From Amoebidium appalachense (Eukaryota > Ichthyosporea), in NCBI GenBank assembly GCA_963693365.1, contig CAVNZM010000008.1:6634001-6698000 (forward strand): DNA of 64,000 bases. The letters run 5' to 3'. This document shows positions 19,088 to 36,302 of this stretch, in pieces. Positions within the stretch are counted from its first letter, which is position 1; every line of letters starts with the position of its first letter. The notes under the pieces were generated by a model. The model was given only the letters and a program-made list of their open reading frames with translations. It ran no database searches and was not told the origin of the DNA. A program made the translations under genes and the position numbers.

Positions 19088-19200
19088 CCGAAACCTATGA
19101 TTTTGTGGAGGCACAGGAACCCCATTTTATGATGGGGTCTGCTCCTGTGCCTACTGCCTGCATAGTTGTTGTGGTTTCCGCCATGTTTTTGCGGCTTTGT
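19088..19200 (-). repeat. Dispersed repeat family, copy with a hairpin core
   Basis: On the - strand it carries GCAGGCAGTAGGCACAGGAG, CAGACCCCATCAT, then GGGGTTCCTGTGCCTCCACA. AGGCACAGGA and CCCCAT recur as TCCTGTGCCT and ATGGGG, giving a potential stem-loop of about 45 bases. Confidence 0.7.
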
Positions 19201-19416
19201 GGTATTTAAAGGTTTATGGCTTCTCTTTTCCCAGCCGCTGATGCGTCTTGGTGTTTTGTTACTAATTCTTCCAACTTCCAAGATTCCAACTCTTCAATGC
19301 ATACATGCCCCCCCCTCCCCCCCCCCCCCCCCCCCCTCCCTGCTTCAGCCCCTTTCCACTCTTTTTATCCACCGTCGTCTTACACAAACATATCTACGTG
19401 CTCACACAAACACACA

Positions 19417-19419
<3 letters not shown>

Positions 19420-19486
<67 letters not shown>
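19420..19486. repeat. (CA)n microsatellite
   Basis: Pure CA for about 65 bp, followed by CA-rich sequence to 19800. Confidence 0.95.
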
Positions 19487-19488
<2 letters not shown>

Positions 19489-20115
19489 GACACACGCACA
19501 CAATACACACAAGCAAAAGCACGAACACATACATGGAATATTCATGCGCAACCACTTCCTTGCACAACAGTCACTTTACACACAAGTTTACTCTATCACT
19601 AGTTTACCAACGAACAAGCACATTTGCACACGAGTTCATGTGGGCGCGCAAGCACAAACCCACATGCACACACACTCACACATGCACACGCACGGGCGCA
19701 GGCACGCACGCACACACGCTCTTTATGTCTATTTCTCACAGTCACACACATGCACACACGCCTGCGCACCGCCTGCGCAGGCACGCACATGCACACACCT
19801 AATCTAAACAAAACCATGCTTTTCCCATTACAGCACTCCTATTCTGACCTGCAGGGAGGAGTGCATACATCTTCACTTTCCCTTTTATTTTATTTTATTT
19901 TTTATTTTTTATTTATAGAGACTCCTTGTGTAACCAAACCGATTGTGCACCCTCTTCATCTGAGACTGAGATGCATCTCCTAACGAATTATAAACCTGTA
20001 GAAATCCATACATAATTTTTTCCTTTTTTTTTCCCTCTTTTTTTCTTCTTTTTTTTCTTTCTTTCTTCCCCCCCCCCCTCCCCCCCCCCCCCCCCCCCCT
20101 TTTTTTTTTCCCAGA

Positions 20116-24267
<4,152 letters not shown>

Positions 24268-24895
24268 GCATTTTTTCCACGTGCTTGACGGAAGCCCGCT
24301 TCTTTCCATGTCTTTCCGCAGTGTTCTGTGTGTGCGTATTGTGTGCGCAATGCACCTTGTAGGTCTAACGTTTTTGTGCAACTCTCTAACTGTATGATGG
24401 ATCTATATGCAACAAATCAACGCCCTGCACGCACATATCACGATTAAAAAATTCGAGTTGATTTTATGAGCATGGATTTTGGTTCAGTATAGCGGCTCCA
24501 AAGTTACACGCCACGTTTACATCGCCATGGCTTTCTCTGACAGCTCTGTAAGAAAGTTACTCTAGCCCTTATTCTGAACAGATTCCTTAAGTTTTCGATT
24601 CTTCCCCTTTTCTTCTTTCCTTCTCCCTTTTTTATATTTAATGAACATATCTTCTTCATTATCCTAAAAAGGTTATTGAGAGCAGCTGTGCTTGTTGATT
24701 GGTGCTTTTGCGGTGGTTGTAGATGTGGCAAAAACGACTGTGTTTTGGGTTGTGCAAACATTCAACCGGATTTCACGAATAAAAGTAAAAACTACATACA
24801 CTGAACATGCGAGGAGCCCCCCCCCTTCCCCCCTTTCCCCCCCTCCGCCTCTTCCCCCACCACCTTCGACGCAACCACACACACACATTATCGTA

Positions 24896-24948
<53 letters not shown>

Positions 24949-25266
24949 TCGCACACACACACCGGGGCACACAGGCCCACACATCTGATCACAGACCTGC
25001 GTGCAATTGGTAACGGTCTGTGCACGTGTGTGCCGCCAATTCCGAGGTATATATGAATGTGGGTGTGCTCCGCGCAGGTGTGGCATGCCAAGGAGTTCCG
25101 TAATTCCATAACTATGACATAGTACGTCACATTTCATCGGGTTTGCCTGTTTATTGGATTAGAGAAGTTGCCATTTTTTGGCAACTAATAGTACCAGTTA
25201 TGGGGGAGGGGCCTGAAGGGGCGGATGCAGGGAGGGGGCCCGGGCTGAGGGTGCGTGTGTGTGTCT

Positions 25267-25299
<33 letters not shown>

Positions 25300-25307
25300 T
25301 GTGTGTG

Positions 25308-25374
<67 letters not shown>

Positions 25375-26092
25375 ATGTCTACACATGTTGTTGTTGTCGT
25401 TTTGGGGGCCGGGGGGGGGGGGGGGGGGGGGATCAATGGGGGGAGGGGGGGAGGGGGGAGGATAGGAATTTAGGTGGGTTGAGCGAACTAAGAATATGAA
25501 TGAAGGGGAGAGTATGAGAAGTTTCAGGCCCATTTCCTGCTGGCTGCACACCAGTGTGTTTACTGTTAAAATTTGTGGCTAACCGGCCAGGCCTATTGGC
25601 CCAGGAATTACTATGCTGCTTTTTGTTTTGCATGTTGCCTACATACAGGAGATGAAATCAAACATGAACCTTCCGACAATGCTTTCCTAAATTGGCTACA
25701 TATGCCTGTTAAACATTACTAAATATTGGCACACATGCCATAATGTACTCTGTTAATTGGATAGCTCGATTAAAGCTGTGTTTCTTTTTCTAACCGTTAT
25801 CAACAAAAAATCTTTTTACATGTTTAAAAGCAACGTCTAACCTCAAGCAGCTACAATAGAGGCGCCATATCATATCCACTTCCCTGCCACGTCTACTAGT
25901 ACATCTACTAAGGATATCTACCCCAGTATATCCACTCCAGTATATTTTATTACTAGATCTAGTCCTGTTTATCTACCCCAGCATATCTACTCAAGCATAT
26001 ATACTCGTACATCTAATCCTGCATATCTACCCCCAGCATATCTACTCAAGTATTACACTCATACATCTAAGCCTGTATATCTACCCAGGTAT
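24268..26092. other. Convergent intergenic region between RAB8 and the GMC oxidoreductase
   Basis: Holds both 3' untranslated regions. Possible RAB8 poly(A) signals are ATTAAA at 24443 and AATAAA at 24778. (CA)n at 24898-24945, (TG)n at 25260-25372, and a G tract at 25410-25430. The right end is a degenerate tandem repeat. Confidence 0.6.
25890..26092. repeat. Degenerate tandem repeat rich in TATCTACYCCAG
   Basis: Strings such as CATATCTACTCAAG and TACATCTAATCCTG recur with a period of about 55-65 bp, each copy diverged. It lies directly downstream of the GMC stop codon and so probably in its 3' untranslated region. Confidence 0.7.
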
Positions 26093-27005
26093 CTACACTG
26101 TCAAACCGTCTTGTTGTGCAATGACCTCTGCCGTCTTATCAGCTATCATCATCGTGGGGGCATTTGTGTTTCCTCCCAACACATTGGGCATGACCGATGC
26201 ATCCACAACACGGAGATTGTCCATTCCATATACCTGTGGGATAGTATTTCAAAGTGAGAGAGCGCAAAAAAGAAAAGAAGATCAGAAAAGAAAAGAAGAA
26301 AGGAAAAGCAATAACCAAAAAAAAACAAAAAAAAACGAACACATACAACCACATGGATGCGGTCTTGTAAACATATGTATTTCCTTAGCTCCCCAACCGT
26401 CGAATAGACCAGGTGATGTGCCGGTCGCAACACCTATTGCCACCCCCCCCCCCCCCCCCCCCCCCCCCCTCCCCCCCCAGGCCATCTCTCCCAACCAACT
26501 CACACCAGTGCGGTGCAGACACGTGCACGCGGCCACACAAGCACTCAGGCACGCACACATACACCCACACCGGCATCACCACCCTCCACCCCCACAATTG
26601 GTCTGTAGTAATGATTGCTCCCTTGCTCCCTGCTGTACCGGCACCCTTCATTGAAGGGTCAAAAACTACATCGAGCTTGCGAATTATACTTTCATGTTCA
26701 AGCTGAGAGTTTTCAGAAGCACAGTTGACAATTGGGCAGAATTAAAATCAGAGATGGGCTTTCACGAATGAACTGTATTGGTGCTTTTAGCTGGTAAAGT
26801 TCGGGATATTATTGCGAGGTTATAGAGCCCCCCCATTAATCATTTCTATGGACGACGGTGAGTAGGTGTGATGGTGGTGCGGGTTGTTAAGTGTGTATGG
26901 AAAAGCGAGTGTGTGTGAGCATGAGTGTGTGCGTGTGTGGATGTGTCTCCCTGTCTCTCTCTCTCTCTGTGTGGGTGGTGTGTGTGTGTATGCCTGCATG
27001 TGTAC

Positions 27006-27050
<45 letters not shown>

Positions 27051-27705
27051 AGGGGCGAGGGGGGTTTGGGGGGGGGGGGGGGGTTGGATAAGTGTTGAAC
27101 TCTGTTTTTACCTTTAAGCCGACTGGATCGACCACGGCCATTGGGTCCGACTCTACTCCCATCTTGCACGTGCTAGTTGGGTGGTAGATGGTCTCCGCAT
27201 AGCGCCGTATGTATTCAACAATGGCTTCATTGCTGGCATCCTGGGAAAAAAAAAACTTAAATATTTTTATAAAAGAAATTGGTTTTTTAGAGGGTGCTTG
27301 GTGGATTAAGATGAGAAGGCAATGGTGTACGTGTGGGTGCGCACGCTTGCGTGTGTGTATTTGTCTAGCTCTATCTCTTACCCATCTATCTTGCGTGTGT
27401 GTATTTGTCTAGCTCTATCTCTTACCCATCTATCTTGCGTGTGTTCCGCGGGGGAAGAGGGGGAGGGGCAATGGTGTGTGTGTGTGTGCACGCACGCGCG
27501 AGTGTGGGTGCACTTCTCTCTCTTCCCACCCACCCACCCACCCACCCACCCTCCCTCCCCGTCCTGTCTCCTTCTATCTCTCCCCCTCTCTCGACGTGTG
27601 TCTGTGTGTGTCGGTGGACTGGTGGGCGTGTGGACGACGGTTCATGGGTGTGTGCACGTGCGTGTCTGTGTGTTTCCGTGCATGTGTATGCTTTTGCGGG
27701 CAGTA

Positions 27706-27738
<33 letters not shown>

Positions 27739-28118
27739 TGTGTTGGGGGTTCGTGGTGGGGGCGGGGCGGTGGTGGTGGTGGTTGTACAGGGGGCGGGGG
27801 GGAGGGGGGAGGGGGGAGGGGGGAGGGGGGGGGGGGGGGGGAGGGGGGGAGGGGAGGTGGTTGAATTGTGTACGTGTGCGCGCGCATGGATGCGTCTGCG
27901 CGTGTGCGCGCATGCGTATGTTTGGGGGGGGGGGGGGGGGGGGAGTGGAGGCGTGGAGGAGGAGAGGAATTTTGTGTGCATGTTTGTGCATGAATGCCGG
28001 TGAACCCCTATCCCCACCGCTTACAGGCCTGTGTGCACACTGGCTCATTCTCATGGTGCATGTGTGTGCATTTGTGTTTTACTCCCTAGAACCACACCGA
28101 GTTGGGCTGCAGGAGACG

Positions 28119-28152
<34 letters not shown>

Positions 28153-28618
28153 GGAGAGAGAAGGAGAGAGATAGAGAGAAAGGAAGGGGGGGAGGGGGGA
28201 GGGGGGGGGGGGGGGACCAGCGGAATGCTTGGCCTCTGCCACTTGTATCTCTCCAACGCTTTCGTCTTGAGCACTTCAATAAGTAAATTCACCGATTGCA
28301 CCATTTCATCGAGATCACGTGGGTCAGATAGGTAGTTGTGGTCTATGGATGGTGGGGAAAACGGGTTGTTGTCTCGAAGGGTGACGGAGCCGGCGCTGTG
28401 TGGGTGGAGGAGGCAGCTGTGGAGAGACACTCCCTGCCCTAGACGGAAGCCAAAACCCTGTGTTTGGGATGGTTTGTGTGTGAGTGAAAAAAAATTTTGT
28501 TGCGCGTCTTTGTGTGTGTTTGGGGTGGTTTATGTGTTGGTTAAACGTATCATATATGGATGTTTGTGTGTTGGTGATTTGGTGTTGTGTTGACGTTGAT
28601 GTGTTGGTTATGTGCCCC

Positions 28619-28650
<32 letters not shown>

Positions 28651-29243
28651 TTTTTTTTTCTTTTGACGCCCTGTGTGTTAAGTGGTGTCAAATGAGACGG
28701 TGTGCTCTGAAGGTAGTATGGTGGTGAAATGTAACTATGAGCTAGCATAACAAGCCGGCAATAATATATCATAGAAAAGGGAAAAGGGAACAAACACGAC
28801 CCTACGGAGGGAGACAAGGCAATCCCTTTCTGCATCTACATAAACCATGTCCGTTGTGTGTGTGTGTGTGTTGGGGGGGGGGGGGGGGGGGGGGGGGGGG
28901 AATGCGGAAGTGGGTAGGTGAAATGGAGCGAATTGTTAAGCAAGGAGCAAATTTCTAAAGCAATGTGCTTGAAAACAAGCCGTTAGAAACAAGAAAAAAC
29001 CGGGGAAAGGAAAGAAACAGCGGAAGTAGAAAATGAATTCCTTGCATGAATGAATGCAGATCGGTTCATAAGGGCAATCTTTTTCGGGTCTGGCCCTATT
29101 CGTACCCCGTTGCCGACAGACGAAAAAAACTCACAAAACAAAAATCTCGTCAAAACCAATAACAAATGGGCATGCAACCGACACCCTACCAGAGACCAAC
29201 AGATAACGTTTTCATGCCTCCACAGGATAAAAAGAAGGGGATG

Positions 29244-29274
<31 letters not shown>

Positions 29275-29518
29275 GCTCGTACATGGGGTTGTGATGGCAA
29301 CCGCTCCAGGTGCAGTTGGAATTGTGCCCGGGAGGGTTGATCAGCGTATGGCACAAATGCCCCTGCATGGCAACAATTTAATTCATGTAATTAGAAAAAA
29401 TTGGTTAAGTATAGAATGAGATAACAATCGAACAATAAAAATAAAAAGCTCCATTAGTCACGAGCACCAAAGTGGGGACGCACAACACACGGGCACGCGT
29501 TCATGTGCGCGCGCGCGT

Positions 29519-29569
<51 letters not shown>

Positions 29570-31323
29570 GGCACATGAACAGCAAGCGCACAATCAACTT
29601 CGACACAAGACGAAGACACAAATGATTGTGCCGGCAAAAAGGCACTTGAACAGAGACTATCATCAAGGGCACTTGAACAGAGACTATCATCAAGGGCGTT
29701 CTTTTGCGAGATTGAAGGGTTCCTAGACCTAGGGAGGTGGGGGGGAGAAAGGTGCAAATGGTAGAGAGAGGGTAGGATGTGTTCCTGAATACAATGTACA
29801 CATCCACAGCGGACAACACCATGCAGATGGTGTGAAATAGAGAAAGTACCAAGGAGCGGGGGGAAGAAGAGGGGCACGGAGGAGGGGGGGGGCAGGGGGA
29901 GGAAGGGGGAGGGGGAGGGGGGGGGAGGGGAGGGAGCGGGGAGGGAGGGGCAGGGGGGGAGAGAGAGACCGGGGGGGGGGGGGGGGGAGTGTGGGGGGGG
30001 GGGGGGGGGGGGGGAGGTGGGGGAAGAGAGAGGGAGGGAGGGATGGAGGGAGAGAGAGAGAGAAGGGGGAGATGGGTGGGGGAAGGGGGGGAGGGGGGTG
30101 GGGGGAGGGGGTGGGAAGTCTATAACACGGGGAAGGTCTAATTCATATAGAAGTACAAACACTACCACACACCCGGTTCGCACGAGACAGCGCTCATGAA
30201 AGTGTCTGCGTGGCCCTGCATGAAGCGCACTATGTGCCTGGCCTGGGTCAGCATGTTGCTGGGGTGCCACATCAAGATCTCCTCTAGGAGGTGGGTGCTG
30301 GCAACAACACCAATGTCCAGATGGTCCTATATGGGGTTAATAATGGTTAAGTCGACATTATTTTTATTTTTTTGTTTGACTGCGAAATTTATATGGAACA
30401 TTCTTCAACAAAGGGTGTTACCATATATAGGTAGGGTTGATCATTTTGCTGCGGGACATTAGTGAACCAAGAGCAGACACTTTTAAGAGAGCCTTTAATC
30501 GAGGGACGTTGGAGAACGAAGGGGGGGGGGGTGGGGTGGGGGGTGGAGAGGGGGGAGGGGGGGACGTGGAGGGGTTCCTGTGCCTCCATAACTGAAACGG
30601 GGGGAAAGGCGGGGGGAGGAGGGGGGGGATGTATACATGAGAAATTTGAAAACAAAAATTTGAAGTTGAGGGAGTGGGGTACTACACACCTGCAAGTTTT
30701 GCCCAACGCCTGGTAGGTGATGCACCACATCTATCCCTGCCTGTGCAATTTTCTCTCGTGGGCCAATTCCGGACAGCATCAGCAATTGCGGAGAGTTGTA
30801 GGCCCCGCTGGCCACAGCTACCCCCCGAGACGCCCTCAGCTCGACTTTTTCGCACCCGTGGGGGTTTTTACGGTCAAATTCCGACGCAATTTCGACCCCC
30901 ACGGCCCGTTTTCCTTCGACGAGGATTTTTGTTGCTCTTGTGCTGGTCATGACGGTGAGGTTCTTTCGCTCGTCAATGATTGGATGGAGGAACGCTGAGG
31001 CGGAATTCCATCGGCGGCCGTTTTTCATGGTGAACTGTAGGTGTGTGTGGTGGCGGAGGGGAAGGGGGGGGAAGGGGGAAGGGGGGATAATGCATTAGTG
31101 ATACATCAATACTCCGTAGTGAAAGTTTCTGAGGATGAAAAGGGGGTCCCTATCTTTTCCGTAGGGAAAAGGGTTTCAACCCTTTAACCTCTCAGGTGTG
31201 CCTCCCGCCCCATCCTTTTCTTTTTGGGTGGGGCTCCAGGGGGGGGAGGGGGGGGGGGAGATATTGAAATGGGTCTTGTCTTATCTCCGTTTCCGGCCTC
31301 TCCCCCCCCCTCCCCCCTCCCCC

Positions 31324-31356
<33 letters not shown>

Positions 31357-33242
31357 CGCGGGCGCGGATTGACCGAAAAATGTGCCCACTTATCTTTCAA
31401 GTGAAATCTTCCCAAACCTGTGGCTACCTAGCGGTGGTTGTTGCAATCCGACCCACACATACAAAGCATGTAGACATGAGTTACCATTAAAAAAAAATGT
31501 TTAGAAAGGCACAAAAAAACACTTCGTATGCATTTGGTGTTGTAAACATGAAGAAGTGGTGTGTGTCCACAGCCCACACTTGCATAGACTCAACCGCACA
31601 GTGACCCACACTCACACCCCCACATGCACACGTACAGGCGCACATATATACAAGTGCACGTGCACACACCATTGGTAGGTCGCCATGGCACATCTGGACA
31701 TATACAGGCACGAATTGTACGCGAGAGGGCAATGTGAGGTGCAACACAAAACACACAGCATATGAGCATAATCACACCTTCTCATACATCTGCAAGTATG
31801 CAAGCACGCTGACTCGTTTTACTATCCTTGATTCATCTTTTTGGTAGCAAAGAAGTTGCTATTCAACTAAAGTGAGCATCAGATCGTGTGCACGGGTATT
31901 GCAATGGTGTGATAAAAAAGGCATCGGATGCACTAGAAGTTGACCAATTCAATTCCGCAACACAACCAACCACCACCACTAAAAAGGCAGTCGTGCCCGA
32001 TAACCCTTCGCAAAAACTAAACACTCAGCCTGATGCCACAAAAACGCCCCCAGGAAGCAAGATGTAATCTTCCTTTAACCAGCTTCCTAACCCATCCATC
32101 ACCATTCCCCACATCATTCCTGATAAAGCCGAAGCATACCTGATAGAATCCACTCCCAATCTGTCTCCTGCCGTTAAAGTCATCGTTTTTCGGACACCCC
32201 AGTTCTTCCATGGCATCCACCAGATCTCTCCCCATCCTCCCCGGGTCTGCCCCTTCGTTCACATGCAGCTCCCCCCCAACCCCATGGTATTCCAATGCAC
32301 CTCTGCAGTTGTCCTCAAGACGCTTGAAGACGGGGAGGACCGACTCGTATTCCCAGCCAGTGTTTCCGAGCGCAGCCCAATCATCATAATCCTCCCTCTG
32401 ACCCCTATTATGAGACAAGAGATGAGGGTCGAATACTGATGGCATTCCTGTGCTATAGTTGTAGTTCGCTTCTGAATCAGGTGCAGGAATATGGAAAGCA
32501 GTGTGAGGGAGACAGTGTAGGTAAGGGGAATCCCCATGTAAGCCTGTTCGGAGGGCACTAGACGCACACTCTTCTTGATGAACATTGTACGAATGCAAGA
32601 AGACATTCCTTGTTCAATTCCATTCTTCGATCCCTTTTAAGCCCTTTTTGGGGGAGCTGGGGGGAGGGAGGGAGGGAGGGAGGGGGGGAGGGGGGGGGGG
32701 GGGGAAGGAGGGGAGGTTAATAGTGCGTGACCTGTGTCTCTGCGCTTCTTTTTGCGTTAACAGTTCTGTGTGTTGGCGTCCTGGGCCAAATTCGCGTGCT
32801 TGCTTGCTTGCTTTTTTTGGAGGTCTGCTTGAGTGTTTGTGTACAGGTGTCGATGTCAACTATCGAACGTTGAGATCATGGTAGTAATCAATTACTGCTC
32901 TTACCTGATGTAGATCATAGCGTTGATGCTAGAGGAGCCCCCAAGGCCTCTCCCGCGAGGAAGAAACAGGCTCCTTCCGTTTAGATTCTTTTGTGGTGTG
33001 GACCAAAACCTCCAGTTGTACGTACGAGAAATGGGCAAAATCCAGCCCAACATGCTAGGGGTAGACACGAGCAAGCTTTTGTCTGTAGGCCCGGGCTCAA
33101 CCAATGCCACCTCAACGCCCTTGTGTGCTGAAAGGCGGTTTGCTAGAACACACCCGGCGCTTCCAGCACCGACTACTATGTAGTCAAACGCTCGCTTGGA
33201 GGGAAGTTCCATGGTGGCCAACCTTCGACCGAAAATGCTCAC
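26093..33242 (-). CDS. GMC-family FAD-dependent oxidoreductase (choline/alcohol dehydrogenase-like)
   Basis: Flavoenzyme of the glucose-methanol-choline family, oxidising an alcohol; substrate cannot be told. Exons in transcript order: 32905-33242, 32140-32404, 30690-31034, 30173-30326, 29283-29362, 28218-28433, 27112-27240, 26093-26233; 1668 bp, 555 residues, phases consistent. Motifs: FAD-binding [18 protein letters not shown] (GxGxxG at 25-30), GMC signature 1 [19 protein letters not shown] (about 95-113), signature 2 [16 protein letters not shown] (about 277-292), catalytic His in [12 protein letters not shown] (His 486), and C-terminal [19 protein letters not shown]. The usual HPxGT is HPTST here. 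The length fits choline dehydrogenase-like members. No peroxisomal tripeptide at the C-terminus (ends DGLTV); a short basic N-terminus could be a mitochondrial presequence. Weakest joints: the donors of the fifth exon (CAT|gtacga) and the sixth (CTG|gtcccc, next to a C tract). Confidence 0.92.
26234..28217 (-). repeat. GMC gene introns 6 and 7: C/G tracts, (TG)n, duplication
   Basis: A C tract at 26444-26478, TG then G at 27000-27050, a 44-bp duplication starting TTGCGTGTGTGTATTTGTCT (27347 and 27391), CCCA repeats (27528-27550), TG and G-rich sequence to 27860, and G tracts at 27924-27943, 28122-28149 and 28200-28215. Confidence 0.85.
29130..29245 (+). repeat. Dispersed repeat family, copy ending in a G tract
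   Basis: Blocks CTCACAAAACAAAAATCTCG, CATGCAACCGACACCCTACC and TTTTCATGCCTCCACAGG in the family order, then a G tract. Lies in a GMC gene intron. Confidence 0.5.
29618..29830 (+). repeat. Dispersed repeat family copy with an internal 27-bp duplication
   Basis: GGCACTTGAACAGAGACTAT followed by CATCAAG is present twice head to tail, then a TTCCT block and, after G-rich sequence, a tail with CAGCGGACAACACCATGC. Corresponds to the GAACAGAGCCCATCATCAGG block of the reference copy. Confidence 0.65.
30465..30665 (+). repeat. Dispersed repeat family, copy in GMC intron 3
   Basis: Contains GGGGTTCCTGTGCCTCCATA between G-rich stretches, then GATGTATACATGAGAAATTT, the start-like block of another unit. 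Confidence 0.55.
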
Positions 33243-33620
33243 TACCTCGACTTAGCTAGTGTACGTGTTTAATTTGGGCACGTGATGGGTTTGTGAATGG
33301 GTGTGTGTGCAGAAAGAGCAAGCCCCGTCATAATCGTAACAGAGTCCAGAAAGTTCACCGAAGAACGCCTGCCATGCCGCAGTGTGTTCCTAACCCTCTC
33401 TCTTCCTTCCGACTCGTTCGCGAACGCCGTGAAGCTCAAGTTCCTCCGGGTGGTATTCACTGAACATTCCTAAGTTGTGTAAACAAAACCATATATGGTA
33501 ATGTTACGCGCGTTGTTCCACGTTGTCAGGGTTCGAAGTTACGAAAAAAAATCGGAATTTCCGATATTTGAAAACACAGTTCCGAAAATCGTCCCGGCCG
33601 AATCGTTGAACGTCCGAGAG

Positions 33621-33652
<32 letters not shown>

Positions 33653-34507
33653 CCCCCCGGCCCCCGGGGGGAAGCTTCTCATGACTTCGCAGGTCTCATC
33701 ATACACGGGGCATACACCACCCACACAAGCTGCACACGTACGTACTTGTCTCCCTGTCCCTGTAGAATGTTCAATGGCAGACCCTGACTGCAGCGCCAGC
33801 CTAGCACATGTACATGTTGTCACACCAAACACATTTATGCACACACACACGCGCACACACACACAGACACACACACACATTCACACACACACAGCCGTGA
33901 CACCACATATGCATCATAGCCATGCATGGCCACATGAAATACAATGCATATGCCTGCGCATATATATATAGGCCGGCCTCCACTTCAAAACTCCCCCCCC
34001 CCCAGAAATCGAACCCCATTCCCCCCTCCTCCGCTGCCCACCGTTCCCTCCACCAGTGCTGCCCCTCCTTCTCCCCCCACCGCCGCTCCGGCCTCACCCC
34101 CCCTCCCCCCCCCCCTCTCAGGCGGATCCCCCCCCCCCCCCCCCCCCCCCCAACTAGTCCTGCTCCCCCCCCCCCCCTCCCCCCCCCCAGGAAGGCCTAC
34201 ACATGGAATGGATCTAGATGCTCAGAGTCGGCGGCCACCAGGTGCAGGTGCCACGTGTATCACGATCAGTGGCACGCGTCTTAAATGGCAGGCAATACAC
34301 ACACTGTCACGGTGCACCACTGTGTTCCGTACAAAGACACACATGCACATACATACACAGCCGTGACACCACACATGTGACCTAGGCTAGTACACGTACA
34401 CAGGCACATACTATCTCAGATCATGATAACTGTACTACAAACGTGCACATGCATCCACTCTGTACAATCACATGCTATGCACCCACCCACCCACACACAT
34501 GTACACA

Positions 34508-34564
<57 letters not shown>

Positions 34565-35087
34565 CTTACACTGCACACACACACCATGTACACGGCGCAC
34601 GCACACACACCCCGTGGCACACACACACACACACAAACACACACAAACACACAAGAAACCGTTGGTACAAACACACACACCCACACTGGCATGTACACAC
34701 ACACACACATACACACACACCCTGCATACATACACACCACACTGCACACGCTACAACACACATACATAAAAACACTGTACATATATACACACACACCATA
34801 ACCGTTGACACAAAACACACACACACATGCACACAATTTCATACACACACACACACCGTGACACAAACACACATACATACACACACACACACGTGCATGA
34901 TGTGCACACATGCACACAACATAGACACACACGTACACCGATTACAGGCTGACATAAATACACACACCCACACCTGTACACATACACACACCGTGCATAC
35001 ATACCCACCACTCACACACACACACAATTGCAAAGAAAATACTCACACACACACAAACACAAACACAACCACCCAACGTGATTTTCT

Positions 35088-35118
<31 letters not shown>

Positions 35119-35172
35119 CCCCCCCCATACATTCGATTTCTGCCTGAGCTTCCCATGTTGCTGCCTCAACTC

Positions 35173-35203
<31 letters not shown>

Positions 35204-35463
35204 CCCTCCCTCCCCCCCCCCTCCCCCAGAATTTTTAAATAAAAACAAGGGACACTACTTGACGGTTACTAGGTGCTGGTGTGTTGTCAGAGATCCAATT
35301 TATTTGAAAGGGTTGGCAATATACACATTGTGCACCCTGTTCTAGTCAAAAGCCAGGAAATCTGCCAGAGCCTTCTTTTGGGCTGCTGCCTCGGCCACCT
35401 GGGCCTTTTCCAGCTGCTCCCTGGCCCCTTCTACAGTCAACCCTTTCAGTTTGCCCTCTTTAA
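33243..35463. other. Intergenic region upstream of the GMC gene
   Basis: 33243-33610 is ordinary sequence and probably holds the GMC promoter. C tracts at 33620-33650, 34128-34190, 35090-35115 and 35178-35202; CA-rich sequence 33838-33895 and 34500-35080 with many interruptions. I recognise no gene in it. Confidence 0.75.
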
Positions 35464-36302
35464 CTACTGTAATTTCTTAGCCATTTCGTTCTGAAACTTA
35501 AGCTCAGCTTTCACGTGCTTCACATCTGCCTCTATATCCGGCCCATTCATGGCTATCATGAGCTGATATTGTGCACTGTCTGTGTTGTCATACGTGCTTT
35601 GAGAGAAGTCTTGATGATATTCACACCAGAGAAACCACGTTCACTTGTTGCATTACTAATTGGGATTATTCTCACAATGTTAACCAACTCAAGTACAGCA
35701 GCACAATATGATTGCAAAGTTTCTGTCTTACAGAGATCGGCCCATGCCTCGTTCAGAGACCTATGCTCAACAGGTACATTTTCTACTTTAACCTCAAGGA
35801 GATGCCGGTGCTCAAAGATTATTTGTTTGGCACGTGGCCACTGATCTATCACATCTTCGGCGGCAAGTGGGGGTATATAATTCGTTCCGCCCACTGTTTT
35901 AACAGACCCATAGAACTCAGCGGGCACTCTAATCTTGTCGTTTCCGTATGCTTCGAGACTGCTTTTGGTAATGGGGAACTTCGATGGAACAAACACGTCC
36001 ATAGCCTCAGTGCACTCGTCCGAGGGGAATCGGTTTTGCAAGTTAATATCAATGAGTGCTTGCACGTATTTGTACATGTGATCCGAGACAACCGAGTAAA
36101 CATCCTGCATCGTTTGCATGGGAGGTACGTGCATCGGGTGTTCTTTGTACACTACTTTGTTTTGGCAAATGGTAGCCTTGCAAAACGTCATAAGGTTGGC
36201 TACCCCCTCCGTTCCGTACGTGGTATTGGGACCAAAATACTGTTCTTCGAGCTTCAAATAAAAGAAAATGCGTGCACTGGGAAAAAATAAGGCCCCGGAC
36301 AC
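35464..36302 (-). pseudogene. Decayed hAT-type transposase, C-terminal part
   Basis: A 248-codon frame ends in the hAT C-terminal dimerisation motif (IPISNATSERGFSGVNIIK, then SLKARMTTQTVHNI). The next bases shift frame: the TGA at about 35556 is premature, and the one-base-shifted frame continues as LMIAMNGPDIEADVKHVKAE to a TAG at 35464. This resembles the ZNF862-like hAT proteins, where the motif is followed by a GPD sequence. N-terminal zinc finger and catalytic core are absent. A TTATTTTTTCCCAG sequence just upstream could be an old acceptor. It is probably a dead fragment, though use as a host exon cannot be excluded. Confidence 0.75.

Larger units (their letters stand above)
11752..20115. 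other. Large intergenic region, microsatellite-rich
   Basis: (TG)n plus G36 (11790-11860), a 54-bp repeat (12340-12515), G and GA tracts (12750-12945, 13540-13800), unique sequence (13880-16900), (CA)n (17090-17180), C tracts (17440-17475, 17700-17760, 18318-18342), a G tract (18641-18675), CA-rich (18840-19010 and 19420-19486), and a C/T tract (20068-20110) just before RAB8. An ORF of 143 codons at 14917-15348 (+) lies in ordinary sequence but resembles nothing I know. Promoter and any 5' untranslated exon of RAB8 should lie at its right end. Confidence 0.7.
28434..30172 (-). repeat. GMC gene introns 4 and 5: G tracts, (CA)n and dispersed repeats
   Basis: C tract plus CA (28615-28650), TG plus G tract (28855-28900), G tract (29246-29274), (CA)n (29519-29567), G-rich sequence (29877-30115). 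Two dispersed-repeat copies are given separately. Confidence 0.85.

Noticed and set aside
34195-34275. Possible - strand exon reading WHLHLVAADSEHLDPFHV
   Set aside because: Looks protein-like, but a stop lies a few codons upstream, no acceptor AG precedes it in phase, and a stop follows at once.
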